33,904 bases of DNA from an uncultured Lachnospiraceae bacterium (GCA_902794825.1 CADBIU010000017.1:1-33904); one strand, 5' to 3'. Counted from the first letter of the stretch, positions 24,435-32,363 are shown. Notes: generated from the letters alone by a model not told the origin. Numbers and translations: made by a program.

Positions 24435-25265
24435 TCAGTCATGCCGCTGGGTGAAGTCGCTGTAGACTTCGGTAAAGAGAGCGGAATGGGGCAGGCGCTC
24501 GGTCCGCAGGCCTGCCATAGTCAGGTGCGTTGTGTCGCCGATGCGGGTCGCCCGGAAATTCGCGATTCCCCTCTGCCGCTCTTCGGTGTAGACTTCCGTG
24601 ACGGAGGAGGTGGGCATGCAGAAGGACTGCAGGGGCACAAAGGGCGACAGGCTCCACAGGTGGGAGAGCAGCACACATGTGATGCCGAAGTGGCAGAAGA
24701 AGGTGAGTGTCTCGATGCTCTCCTGCTCCACGCGGTAGTGGCGGCCTTCGCGCACATAGCCGTGCTCGGCCAGCAGCTCGTCAAAGGAGGAGATGACGCT
24801 GTCGTAAATGGGCAGCAGGTCGGAATTGAGGGCGACCAGAGTGCCGCGCCACGCTTCGTAATCGGAATAGGCGGGATGCTCCGTGAAGTAGGAGGGGTAC
24901 ATATCCCACACAATTCTCTTCTTAAAGGATCCGTCTGACTCAGTCTTGATATAATAGGCGTCCTGCAGCAGTGTGGCGTCATTTACGTCCACCTGGGCGG
25001 GAAACTCCCGGAGCCAGTCCAAAGTGGTGAGAATATCTCTGCAGTTAACGGCGGCAGCGGCGCCGCGGGCACCGGGGATTGCGCGGCCGAGGGTGATCGC
25101 GGCAGTTTCCTGCGCCCGCCCCAGAGGGGAGGCGTAGCAGGTCCCCAAATGCATCTTTGTGCTCGACCTCAGAGCACAGAGGGCTTTGGCCTCATTGCGG
25201 CCGATCTCATTCAGACAGTCGCTCGCGTAATCCGGATCTCCGTGCCGGATGAACAATAATCTCAT
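24435..25265 (-). CDS. Histidine phosphatase family protein (phosphoglycerate mutase-like)
   Basis: A 276-aa member of the RHG superfamily. The N-terminal LLFIRHGDPDY holds the catalytic RHG, YASPLGRAQETA provides the second Arg, and FFCHFGITCVLL supplies the second catalytic His. The protein is longer than minimal phosphatases owing to an insertion between about 95 and 185 rich in aromatic and charged residues (KKRIVWDMYPSYFTEHPAY). GGAG stands before the ATG at 25265. It is a single gene, convergent with the SGNH gene. Family membership is firm; the substrate cannot be told from sequence. Confidence 0.87.
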   Translation of the reverse strand: MRLLFIRHGDPDYASDCLNEIGRNEAKALCALRSSTKMHLGTCYASPLGRAQETAAITLGRAIPGARGAAAAVNCRDILTTLDWLREFPAQVDVNDATLLQDAYYIKTESDGSFKKRIVWDMYPSYFTEHPAYSDYEAWRGTLVALNSDLLPIYDSVISSFDELLAEHGYVREGRHYRVEQESIETLTFFCHFGITCVLLSHLWSLSPFVPLQSFCMPTSSVTEVYTEERQRGIANFRATRIGDTTHLTMAGLRTERLPHSALFTEVYSDFTQRHD

Positions 25266-25417
25266 AATATCTCCATTCCGCCGCGCTGCCGCGCGGCTTT
25301 TAATTGCACTTTGTAGTAATGAAAGGTTTGTGCGATAATGATGTTGTTCATGTAATATATTTTACTTGAAATTTACCGGAAATTGTAAACAGATTGCGGA
25401 CAATAACGAGATATGAC

Positions 25418-26605
25418 ATGAAAAAGAACAGCAATGAGGCGTGGCCGGCAGTGCGGGCCAAAATATTCAGGATGGTTTCAGTCGGCGTGATCGACGAACC
25501 GGTCAATCAGGCATACGATACGATCAGTATCATCGCGCTTCTTGCAAACCTTCTGGTCAGCGTGATGGCTACCTTTGACAACCTTCAGGCGGCGTACGGG
25601 AATATCTTCCTTTTGGTGGAGCAGGTGACGGTGTTTATGTTTGGCATCGACTATGTTCTGCGCGTGATCACGGCGCCGGAACTGTACCCGGAGGAGACGC
25701 CCGCCGGAGCCAGGGCAAAATATTGCCTGTCCCTGTCCGGTATCATAGATCTGCTCTCTTTTCTGCCCTACTACCTGCCGGTATTCTTCCCGGCCGGAGT
25801 CGCGGCCTTCAGAATGTTCCGCGTGGTCAGGATCCTGAGGCTGTTCCGGATCAATGCGTATTATGATTCTCTCAATGTGATTACGGAAGTCCTAAAGAGC
25901 AAGAAGCAGCAGCTTCTCTCCTCGGTCTTCATCATCGCGACACTGATGCTCGGCTCGAGCCTGTGCATGTACAGCCTGGAGCACGAGGCGCAGCCGGAGG
26001 TGTTCTCCAACGCCTTTTCGGGAATCTGGTGGGCCGCCTCGACACTGCTGACCGTGGGCTACGGAGACATCTATCCGATCACGCCGCTGGGCAAACTCTT
26101 CGGCATCTGCATCACATTCCTCGGCGTAGGAATGGTGGCGATCCCTACCGGTATCATCAGCGCCGGATTTGTAGAACAATACACCCAGTTCGCGCTGCTG
26201 GGGGACAACAGAAGGGACGAGACTCTGAGATTTGTCAGCATTGAGCTGACTCCCGGGGACTCCTGGACCAATAAAGCCATCCGTGAATTGAAGCTCCCGG
26301 CAGGCCTCCTCATAGCGATCGTCAGAAGGGGAAAAGATTCCATCGTACCCAACGGAGATCTGGTGCTCGAAGCAGGCGACATAGTCGTTCTCGGCGCGGA
26401 ACCGCTTCCCGGCACGGATGACATGGAACTCAAGGAAATGGTTGTCTCTTCCAAACACAAGTGGAAAGACCAGGCTATTCGGGATCTCGATATCTCCCGG
26501 CAGACCTTTATCGTCATGGTAAAGCGGGGCGATAAGAAAATCGTTCCCCGCGGCTCGACGGTCCTGCAGGAGGGCGACTGCGTCTACATGTATAAAAAAG
26601 CGTGA
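25418..26605 (+). CDS. Voltage-gated-type potassium channel with two TrkA_C domains
   Basis: A 395-aa membrane channel. Six helices span residues about 33-255, with an S4-like voltage sensor having Arg at every third place (FRMFRVVRILRLFR, residues 131-144) and the K+ selectivity filter TVGYGD (212-217). The cytoplasmic part contains two tandem RCK-C/TrkA_C-like units, about 270-330 (ending LEAGDIVVLGA) and 335-395 (ending LQEGDCVYMYK), without an RCK_N Rossmann domain. The frame opens at a TTG at 25394; ATG 25418 is preferred, although its ribosome binding site (ACGAG) is weak. TrkA_C domains often bind c-di-AMP in Firmicutes, so ligand gating is a reasonable inference. It is a single gene, followed by a terminator. 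Confidence 0.9.
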   Translation: MKKNSNEAWPAVRAKIFRMVSVGVIDEPVNQAYDTISIIALLANLLVSVMATFDNLQAAYGNIFLLVEQVTVFMFGIDYVLRVITAPELYPEETPAGARAKYCLSLSGIIDLLSFLPYYLPVFFPAGVAAFRMFRVVRILRLFRINAYYDSLNVITEVLKSKKQQLLSSVFIIATLMLGSSLCMYSLEHEAQPEVFSNAFSGIWWAASTLLTVGYGDIYPITPLGKLFGICITFLGVGMVAIPTGIISAGFVEQYTQFALLGDNRRDETLRFVSIELTPGDSWTNKAIRELKLPAGLLIAIVRRGKDSIVPNGDLVLEAGDIVVLGAEPLPGTDDMELKEMVVSSKHKWKDQAIRDLDISRQTFIVMVKRGDKKIVPRGSTVLQEGDCVYMYKKA

Positions 26606-26638
26606 CGCGCAGGACTGCGTCAAAATCATTTCAGGCAC

Positions 26639-26670
26639 AAAAAATGCAGGCGGCAGACCGCCTGCATTTT
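26639..26670. terminator. Bidirectional intrinsic terminator
   Basis: AAAATGCAGGCGG and its perfect complement close a CAGA loop, with an A-run on the left and T-rich sequence on the right. It lies between the convergent channel and pepT genes. Confidence 0.92.
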
Positions 26671-26702
26671 CATTTTTCCGAAGAAGGACCGAGAGATCGG
26701 TC

Positions 26703-27938
26703 TCACACCGCCGCGATCAGGATCAGCAGTTCCGCGCTCTTTTCCATCTCCTGAACGGATGCGTATTCGAAGCGCCCGTGGAAGTTGTAGCCGCCGTTGC
26801 AGAGGTTGGGGCAGGGAACGCCCATGTAGGTGAGCCTTGCGCCGTCAGTGCCGCCGCGGATGGGGCGGGTGATGGGCTCGATGCCGAGCTTCCGCATGGC
26901 CTCCTCCGCGCGGGTGATCAGGTGCATGTGATCCCTGAGCGGAATAGCCATGTTGTAATACTGGTCGCGTATCGTGATCTTGAGGATATCTCTGCCGGCA
27001 AAGGATTTGTACTTGGCGTTGATGAACTTGGCCGCGTCGGTCATATACTCTTTCCTGGCCTGGAACTTGTCATAGTCGTGGTCGCGTATAATGTACTTGA
27101 GGACCGCGTGATCCACGCGTCCATCCATGCTGCCGAGATGATAGAAGCCCTCGTACCCTTCAGTGTGCTCCGGGCGTTCGGAAGCTGGGAGCATCGCGTT
27201 AAACTCCATGCCGATCAAAACAGCGCTGAGCATCGCGTTTTTGGCGTCTCCGGTGTGGATACTCCTGCCCGTGATCTCCACGCGCGCTGAGGCAGCGTTG
27301 AAACACTCGTATTCGATCTCGCCGAGTTTGCTGCCGTCGACGGTATATGCTTCCCGCGCGCCGAAGAGCTCCGTATTAAAGTGGTCGACGCCGGCGCCGA
27401 TCTCCTCGTCCGGCGTAAAGGCGACGCAGATTGTCCTGTGCGGGAGCTCCGGGTGCGAGGTGTAATAGGCGAGCAGGTTCATGATCTCCGCGATGCCTGC
27501 CTTATCATCGGCGCCGAGCAGGGTCTTGCCGTCAGTGACGATCAGGTCTTCACCGATGTGGTTCTGCAGTTCCGGAAAAGCTTCGTGGCGCATCACGATG
27601 GACTCGCTGCCCGCGTGGCCCTTGAAGAGCAGGATGCTGTGGCCCTGGTAATTCTCCTCGATCCTGGGATGGACATTCGCGCCGCTCGCTGCCGGCGAAG
27701 TGTCCATGTGCGCGATAAAGCCGATGGCGGGCTCTTCGCCGGGCAGTTTGGCGTAGACATAGCAGTTCTTGCGGTCATAGTGCGTCTCGACGCCCATCTC
27801 ATGCAGTTCTTTGTGAAGAAGTTTTGCCAGGTCATGCTGCTTGGCGGTGGAAGGCTGGGTGCCGGTGTCTTCGGCTGACTGCGTGTCTATTTTGACATAT
27901 CTGAAAAATCTGTCGATCAGATCATGATTTTTGATCAT
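26703..27938 (-). CDS. pepT: Peptidase T (tripeptide aminopeptidase)
   Basis: A 411-aa cytoplasmic di-zinc aminopeptidase of family M20B that removes the N-terminal residue from tripeptides. Metal and catalytic motifs are complete: IAHMDTSP (His77, Asp79), TLLGADDKAG, TPDEEIGAG, YTVDGSKLGEIEYE and GGTDGARL, with a final His in YNFHGRFEY. Length is normal. AGGAGG lies before the ATG at 27938. A TG-extended -10 (TGCTATCAT) reads on the minus strand at 27980-27988. The gene is divergent from the YfbR-type gene. Confidence 0.97.
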   Translation of the reverse strand: MIKNHDLIDRFFRYVKIDTQSAEDTGTQPSTAKQHDLAKLLHKELHEMGVETHYDRKNCYVYAKLPGEEPAIGFIAHMDTSPAASGANVHPRIEENYQGHSILLFKGHAGSESIVMRHEAFPELQNHIGEDLIVTDGKTLLGADDKAGIAEIMNLLAYYTSHPELPHRTICVAFTPDEEIGAGVDHFNTELFGAREAYTVDGSKLGEIEYECFNAASARVEITGRSIHTGDAKNAMLSAVLIGMEFNAMLPASERPEHTEGYEGFYHLGSMDGRVDHAVLKYIIRDHDYDKFQARKEYMTDAAKFINAKYKSFAGRDILKITIRDQYYNMAIPLRDHMHLITRAEEAMRKLGIEPITRPIRGGTDGARLTYMGVPCPNLCNGGYNFHGRFEYASVQEMEKSAELLILIAAV

Positions 27939-27979
27939 TTAGGTGCCTCCTGCTGATAATTGTATTTCTTTGTGTTTCT

Positions 27980-27988
27980 ATGATAGCA
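27980..27988 (-). promoter_or_regulatory. Extended -10 promoter element for pepT
   Basis: The minus strand reads TGCTATCAT about 42 bp ahead of the pepT ATG. The -35 region is not convincing. Confidence 0.4.
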
Positions 27989-28004
27989 CTCGGGCGCCGG
28001 TCAG

Positions 28005-28013
28005 TGTTATACT
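28005..28013 (+). promoter_or_regulatory. Extended -10 promoter element for the YfbR-type gene
   Basis: TGTTATACT lies 35 bp before the ATG at 28048, divergent from the pepT promoter element. The GC-rich -35 region shows no consensus. Confidence 0.45.
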
Positions 28014-28047
28014 AGATGTCACGATTGTAAAAGAAAGAGGAAATCCC

Positions 28048-28650
28048 ATGACATATAACTTTTTTGCCACGCTGTCGAGAATGAAATACATCGAGCGCTG
28101 GGCGCTGATGAGAAATGCGCGCGAGGAGACGCTGAGCGAGCACACGCTGGACGTCGCGATGATCGCGCATGCGCTGTGCGTGATCGGGAACAAGCGGTTC
28201 GGGAAATCGCTCAACGCGGATCGGGCGGCACTGATCGGGCTTTACCACGACGCGTCGGAGATCATCACCGGCGACATGCCTACGCCGGTCAAGTATTTCA
28301 ACGATGACCTGCGGGACGCCTACAAAGAAGTGGAGCGGGCGGCGGAGCAGAGGCTATTAAAGCAGCTGCCGGAAGACCTGCAGGATGTCTACGGCGAGAT
28401 CTTCAAGGGGGATTCTTCTGAAGAAGACAATTACATGCGCCGGCTCGTGAAAGCAGCGGACAAGCTCTCCGCGCTGATCAAGTGCATGGAGGAGACAGGC
28501 GCAGGAAACGGCGAGTTCCGGACGGCGCAGGCATCTACTCTCAGGGCTGTGGAGAAGCTGGCCTGGGAAATGCCGGAAGTGAAAGTTTTTCTGGAGGAGT
28601 TCCTTCCTCCCTATGGCAGCACATTGGATGAACTTCTCGGGAGAGGATAG
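28048..28650 (+). CDS. yfbR: 5'-deoxynucleotidase (YfbR family, HD domain)
   Basis: A 200-aa HD-domain phosphohydrolase that dephosphorylates deoxynucleoside 5'-monophosphates. Residues that define YfbR are present: Arg17-Trp18 (ERWALM), His32 (SEHTLDVA), His67-Asp68 (LYHDASE), Asp76 (GDMPTPVKY) and Asp138 (AADKLSALIKC). Length matches the family. The frame runs upstream to 27943; ATG 28048 follows AGAGGAAA and begins with the family-typical YNFFATLSRMKYIERW. A YfcE-type phosphoesterase follows 36 bp later on the same strand. Confidence 0.95.
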   Translation: MTYNFFATLSRMKYIERWALMRNAREETLSEHTLDVAMIAHALCVIGNKRFGKSLNADRAALIGLYHDASEIITGDMPTPVKYFNDDLRDAYKEVERAAEQRLLKQLPEDLQDVYGEIFKGDSSEEDNYMRRLVKAADKLSALIKCMEETGAGNGEFRTAQASTLRAVEKLAWEMPEVKVFLEEFLPPYGSTLDELLGRG

Positions 28651-28686
28651 TGCCCGCGCCGGGAAGCGGCGGAATGGAGAGTATTT

Positions 28687-29190
28687 ATGAAAGTATTGGT
28701 AGTCAGCGATTCCCACGGAAGACATGATCTTCTCCGCAAAGCCATCGGGCAGGAGGCCCCCATCGATATGCTGATCCATGCGGGCGACGTCGAGGGCGAC
28801 CTTGACAAAATATTGGGACCGGGGCGTGAATATGAAGTCCACGCAGTAGCCGGCAACATGGACTGGGGGACACCGGAAGACAGCAGTGTTGCATTTGACA
28901 TGGGAGGACACAAAGTATTCCTGACCCATGGGCATCATTATGGCGTTTCTTACACACTGGCCAATCTGCGGGAAGCCGCGGAGAACTGCGGGGCGGATGT
29001 GGCGATCTACGGCCACACCCACATGCCGGCGCTGGATGAGCAGAACGACATTCTGCTGCTCAATCCGGGCAGCGTGTCCAAGCCCAGGCAGTCGGGACTG
29101 AAGAAGACTTACGCGGTGATCACGATCAATGATAAGACCGGGAAGATGTCGGTGAAATTTAAGAGTCTGCCGAAAACAGGATGGATATGA
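28687..29190 (+). CDS. YfcE/MJ0936 family metallophosphoesterase
   Basis: A 167-aa phosphodiesterase with all five calcineurin-like metal motifs: VVSDSHG, HAGDVEGD, AVAGNMDW, LTHGHHYG and IYGHTHMPA. Length and motif order fit the YfcE family, which hydrolyses model phosphodiesters; the physiological substrate is not settled. A GGAGAG site precedes the ATG. It is probably co-transcribed with the YfbR-type nucleotidase; a terminator follows immediately. Confidence 0.94.
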   Translation: MKVLVVSDSHGRHDLLRKAIGQEAPIDMLIHAGDVEGDLDKILGPGREYEVHAVAGNMDWGTPEDSSVAFDMGGHKVFLTHGHHYGVSYTLANLREAAENCGADVAIYGHTHMPALDEQNDILLLNPGSVSKPRQSGLKKTYAVITINDKTGKMSVKFKSLPKTGWI

Positions 29191-29193
29191 TAT

Positions 29194-29228
29194 AAAGAGG
29201 AGCCGTTGTCAGACAGCTCCTCTTTTTT
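29194..29228. terminator. Terminator shared by the phosphoesterase and ygiQ-like genes
   Basis: AAAGAGGAGC (29194-29203) pairs with GCTCCTCTTT (29216-29225), followed by further T. The minus-strand stop codon of the YgiQ gene (29209-29211) lies inside the loop, so the hairpin may also end that transcript. Confidence 0.88.
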
Positions 29229-31167
29229 TGCGTTTCGGAATGCTCTTTCCGGTTCCTTTTTTACGATCCTTTTTATCATGCGGGCGGGGCTCCCTGGGCG
29301 GGATCAGGAACTTATCGCCGAAGCCGATGAGGTCGCCGCGGCCTTCGCGGAGGAGAGCTTCTTTGACGAGAGTGTAGTTTTTCGGGTCACGGTACTGGAT
29401 CAGTGCGCGCTGCATCGCCTTTTCATGCGGGTCGCGCGGCACATACACTTTCTGCATCGTGGAAGGATCGCCGCCGCGCATGGTTGTCGGGTCAAGACCG
29501 GTGTAGTACATGCAGGTGGAGATCTCGCCGCCGCGCATGGTTGTCGGGTCAAGACCGGTGTAGTACATGCAGGTGGAGATCGTGCCCGGCGTCGGGTAGA
29601 AGTCCTGCACCTGCTCCGGCATGTAGCCGAGGTCGCGGATATATTCCGCGAGGGCGATCGCGTCCTTCATGGTGCTGCCCGGGTGGGAACTCATCAGGTA
29701 GGGCACGATATACTGATCTTTGCCGAGTTTTTCGTTCATTTTCTCGAATTCCCGGCAGAAGGCGTTGTAGACGTTTACCGAGGGTTTGCCCATTTTGGAG
29801 AGCACATTGTCCGAGATATGTTCAGGTGCCACGCGCAGCTGTCCGCTGACATGATACTCGCAAAGTTCCCGCAGGAAGGTCCTGTCCTTGTCTGCCAAAA
29901 GATAGTCGAATCGGAAGCCTGACCTGACGAACACTTTTTTGACGCCGGGGAGGGCGCGGAGTTTTCTAAGGAGCGAGAGGTAGTCGCTGTGGTCGACTTT
30001 GAGGTTGGGGCAGGGCTGAGGATACAGGCAGCGCCGGTTTTTGCAGGCACCCCCCAAGAGCTGCTTGTCGCAGGCGGGGCGCCTGAATTCCGCAGTGGGA
30101 CCTCCGACATCGTGGATGTAGCCCTTGAAGTCGGGATCTTTCAGGCAGGTCTTAGCCTCCTCGAGGATGGATTTATGGCTGCGGGCCTGAACGATGCGGC
30201 CCTCGTGGAAGGTGAGAGCACAGAAATTGCAGTCGCCAAAACAGCCCCTGTTCGAAGTGAGGCTGAATTTGATCTCGCTGAGCGCAGGGATGCCTCCGTC
30301 CTTCTCGTAGGAGGGGTGATAGGCGCGCATGAAGGGCAGCGCGTAGATGTCGTCCATCTCCTGGGTGGTCAGGGGCTTTGCGGGCGGATTCTGCACGACG
30401 AAGAGCTTGCCGTCGTAAGCTTCGTACAGGCGCTTTGCCTGGAAAGGATCTGTGTTCTCGTGCTGGATTGCGAAACTGCAGGCGTACTGTCTCTTGTCGC
30501 TGCGGACCTGCTCGAAGTCAGGGAGCCTTATAGCGTCGTAAATGCTCTCCTCATCGCGGGTCTTGTAGACGGTCCCGTCGATGTATGTGATGTCGCGAAT
30601 ATCAAGGCCGGAGGCGAGGGCATCGGCGATCTCGGGGATGCTGTGCTCGCCCATGCCGTAGGAGATCAGGTCGGCACCGGAGTCCAGAAGGATCGAGCGG
30701 CGCACTTTATCGGACCAGTAGTCGTAGTGGCTGAGCCGGCGAAGGGAAGCTTCAATTCCGCCGATGATGATGGGCGTACGCTTGTAGGTCTGCCGGATCA
30801 GGTTGCAGTAGACAATGACTGCGTAATCGGGCCTTTTGCCGATAGCGCCGCCGGGGGAATAGGCGTCCTGGTGGCGCCTCTTTTTTGCCACTGTATAGTG
30901 ATTGACCATGGAGTCCATGTTGCCGGAGGAGACGAGAAAGCCAAGACGAGGCTCTCCATAAATCTGTACACTCTTCGGATCACGCCAGTCGGGCTGGCAG
31001 ATCAGGGCGACGCTGTAACCGCGCGACTGCAGCAGGCGGCAGATGATCGCGGTGCCGAAGCTCGAGTGGTCCACATAGGCGTCGCCGCTGACGTAGACGA
31101 AGTCGGGCTGTGAGATGCCGTCCTGTATGAGTTCTTGCTGGCTGATGGGTAGAAAGCCGTTGGGCAT
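29209..31167 (-). CDS. YgiQ family radical SAM protein with internal tandem duplication
   Basis: A 652-aa radical SAM protein of the UPF0313/YgiQ type. It has an N-terminal region with FVYVSGDAYVDHSSFG and IIIGGIEASLRRLSHYDYW, the [4Fe-4S] cluster motif CFGDCNFCAL (CxxxCxxC), and a C-terminal stretch VQDFYPTPGT with VPRDPHEKAMQRALIQY. A basic Lys/Arg tail follows. The biochemical role of the family is not established. AAGGAG lies six bases before ATG 31167. Residues about 530-567 contain a 19-residue unit (ISTCMYYTGLDPTTMRGGE) present twice in tandem, from a perfect in-frame 57-bp DNA repeat; the related DPSTM follows. Relatives I recall have a single copy, so this is either a recent expansion or an assembly artefact. 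Confidence 0.93.
   Translation of the reverse strand: MPNGFLPISQQELIQDGISQPDFVYVSGDAYVDHSSFGTAIICRLLQSRGYSVALICQPDWRDPKSVQIYGEPRLGFLVSSGNMDSMVNHYTVAKKRRHQDAYSPGGAIGKRPDYAVIVYCNLIRQTYKRTPIIIGGIEASLRRLSHYDYWSDKVRRSILLDSGADLISYGMGEHSIPEIADALASGLDIRDITYIDGTVYKTRDEESIYDAIRLPDFEQVRSDKRQYACSFAIQHENTDPFQAKRLYEAYDGKLFVVQNPPAKPLTTQEMDDIYALPFMRAYHPSYEKDGGIPALSEIKFSLTSNRGCFGDCNFCALTFHEGRIVQARSHKSILEEAKTCLKDPDFKGYIHDVGGPTAEFRRPACDKQLLGGACKNRRCLYPQPCPNLKVDHSDYLSLLRKLRALPGVKKVFVRSGFRFDYLLADKDRTFLRELCEYHVSGQLRVAPEHISDNVLSKMGKPSVNVYNAFCREFEKMNEKLGKDQYIVPYLMSSHPGSTMKDAIALAEYIRDLGYMPEQVQDFYPTPGTISTCMYYTGLDPTTMRGGEISTCMYYTGLDPTTMRGGDPSTMQKVYVPRDPHEKAMQRALIQYRDPKNYTLVKEALLREGRGDLIGFGDKFLIPPREPRPHDKKDRKKGTGKSIPKRKKRGAV
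29468..29581. repeat. Perfect 57-bp tandem duplication within the ygiQ-like gene
   Basis: Bases 29468-29524 and 29525-29581 are identical. The unit is a multiple of three, so the reading frame is preserved and 19 residues are added. The absence of any mismatch implies a recent event. Confidence 0.95.
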
Positions 31168-31211
31168 GGCGGGCTCCTTATAATGGTTTTGATCTGCATG
31201 CTGCTTTGGCT

Positions 31212-31220
31212 ATTATATCA
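31212..31220 (-). promoter_or_regulatory. Extended -10 promoter element for the ygiQ-like gene
   Basis: The minus strand reads TGATATAAT about 45 bp ahead of the YgiQ ATG. The -35 region is not clear. Confidence 0.5.
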
Positions 31221-31270
31221 TGATTTTGCATGCCGAATGGGACAGTATTTGGAGGGAGAGACGAGTAAAA

Positions 31271-31325
31271 ATCCGTAATTGACGATATGGCTCCTGAATG
31301 CTATAATATCCGTAATTCACGATAT
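31271..31325 (+). promoter_or_regulatory. Promoter with two repeated operator copies for the XRE gene
   Basis: TTGACG (31279-31284), a 17-bp spacer and TATAAT (31302-31307) form a near-consensus promoter. ATCCGTAATTGACGATAT (31271-31288) covers the -35, and the same 18-mer with one change (31308-31325) starts right after the -10. The core CGTAATTNACG is partly palindromic. This arrangement strongly suggests autorepression. Confidence 0.75.
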
Positions 31326-31345
31326 TGTAAAACGAGGTGAGTGTA

Positions 31346-31975
31346 ATGACAGTCGGACAACGGATTTTTTATCTTTTGGAAGAAAAGAAAATGACGCAAG
31401 TGGAGTTCTCCAAACGAACCGGGATTGCAACGACTACAATCAGCGATTGGAGAAAGAAGAACACGAATCCGGGATCAGAGAAGATCATGCAAATCTGTGC
31501 GGCACTCGAAGTGACTCCGGAGTATTTGCTTTCCGGTGTTTGTGAGGACAGCGACAGAGGTAAAGCTGTAGACTATATGGTAATTCCTCAGGGAACAGAG
31601 GAGAGGGAACTGTTGGAACTGTTTAACGAAATGCAGTGGCTGGAGCGAACCCGCTTGTTGGAATATGCGAAGAAACTTTCTGAAAAGAAGAACAGTCCTT
31701 ACGATAGCCAGGGAAAAAAGGCAATGAAAAAGATTGCGGAATTCTGTGACGTTGAGATCTATATGGATGAAGAATTCTCAGGCAGTCCTGCTGTTGATGT
31801 CAACTATCTGGACGACGATGTACAGGGCAGTATCGATCTGGAACAGGGAGTAATAAAAGGCGACTTCTCCAAATATGTGCTTCCCGTGATCGAAGCGTGG
31901 TTAATAGAACACAGGGAAATGCTTATGGAGATGTGGAAAGCGAAGAAGATTGGCCTTATTCCGGCATGGGAGTGA
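31346..31975 (+). CDS. XRE-family regulator with C-terminal DUF4160-like region
   Basis: A 209-aa protein with an N-terminal Cro/CI helix-turn-helix (about 1-62: MTQVEFSKRTGIATTTISDW, then ICAALEVTPEYLLSG), a linker with a short helix, and a C-terminal region (about 125-205) reading VEIYMDEE, GSIDLEQGVIKGDFS, then VLPVIEAWLIEHREMLMEMW. That last pattern resembles the end of DUF4160 proteins, although their usual HFHA motif is not evident. A GTG at 31337 is in frame, but the start at 31346 follows GAGGTG at proper spacing. The stop overlaps the start of the next small ORF (TGATG). Base composition is more AT-rich than neighbours. Probably a self-regulating repressor of a small acquired module. 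Confidence 0.8.
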   Translation: MTVGQRIFYLLEEKKMTQVEFSKRTGIATTTISDWRKKNTNPGSEKIMQICAALEVTPEYLLSGVCEDSDRGKAVDYMVIPQGTEERELLELFNEMQWLERTRLLEYAKKLSEKKNSPYDSQGKKAMKKIAEFCDVEIYMDEEFSGSPAVDVNYLDDDVQGSIDLEQGVIKGDFSKYVLPVIEAWLIEHREMLMEMWKAKKIGLIPAWE

Positions 31976-32214
31976 TGCTTATGGCTTGTAAGGCTGTAAA
32001 AAAGCTGCTTGGGTATGAACTCTGTCTGATGGAACCTGAGGGGACACTGTATTATTCGGATTCGATTGCCGTGATTAGGAAGACAGAGTATACAGAAATC
32101 TATAATCTCGAGACAATGCAGCACGAGATTGGAGATTTGATCAAGCGGGAAGTAACTCGAAGAACAATATATCAGTATATCAAAGACCACAGAAAGGATT
32201 TTGGTGTCTATTGA
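31975..32214 (+). CDS. Small hypothetical protein coupled to the XRE regulator
   Basis: A 79-aa ORF whose ATG shares bases with the regulator stop (TGATG). A second in-frame ATG at 31981 has GGGAG at good spacing and would give 77 aa. The sequence is charged with no signal or membrane segment; it contains LLGYELCLMEPEGTLYY and ends VTRRTIYQYIKDHRKDFGVY. I do not recognise a family. Overlap with an autoregulated XRE gene suggests a paired function such as toxin-antitoxin or immunity, but nothing in the residues proves it. Confidence 0.6.
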   Translation: MLMACKAVKKLLGYELCLMEPEGTLYYSDSIAVIRKTEYTEIYNLETMQHEIGDLIKREVTRRTIYQYIKDHRKDFGVY

Positions 32215-32250
32215 AGCAGACGGGGGCGTGTACTCTGCCTGCTTCATTAT
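32212..32250 (+). terminator. Weak terminator-like hairpin after the XRE module
   Basis: TGAAGCAG (32212-32219) pairs with CTGCTTCA (32239-32246), followed by TTAT. It begins at the stop codon of the small ORF. The U tract is poor, so this is tentative. Confidence 0.45.
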
Positions 32251-32252
32251 GA

Positions 32253-32280
32253 TTTACATTGTTCGGTCTCTTGTTATAAT
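32253..32280 (+). promoter_or_regulatory. Promoter for the right-end lipoprotein gene
   Basis: TTTACA (32253-32258), a 16-bp spacer and TATAAT (32275-32280) with a TG extension. The leader of about 80 nt holds a short perfect palindrome TGAACGTTCA at 32308-32317 of unknown meaning. Confidence 0.6.
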
Positions 32281-32363
32281 TGAAGTGTATCAGGGCTGGA
32301 AGGACCATGAACGTTCAGGTGGCCTGAGTTCACAAAGAGTAAGTGACAGGAGGCAGGAAATCT

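Noticed and set aside
29989-31113. 374-codon open frame antisense to the ygiQ-like gene
   Set aside because: The sense frame has full family motifs including the radical SAM cluster; the antisense translation is low-complexity Val/Ala/Gly.
32308-32317. TGAACGTTCA palindrome resembling a LexA-type site
   Set aside because: The spacing is too short for known Gram-positive LexA boxes and no SOS gene is adjacent.
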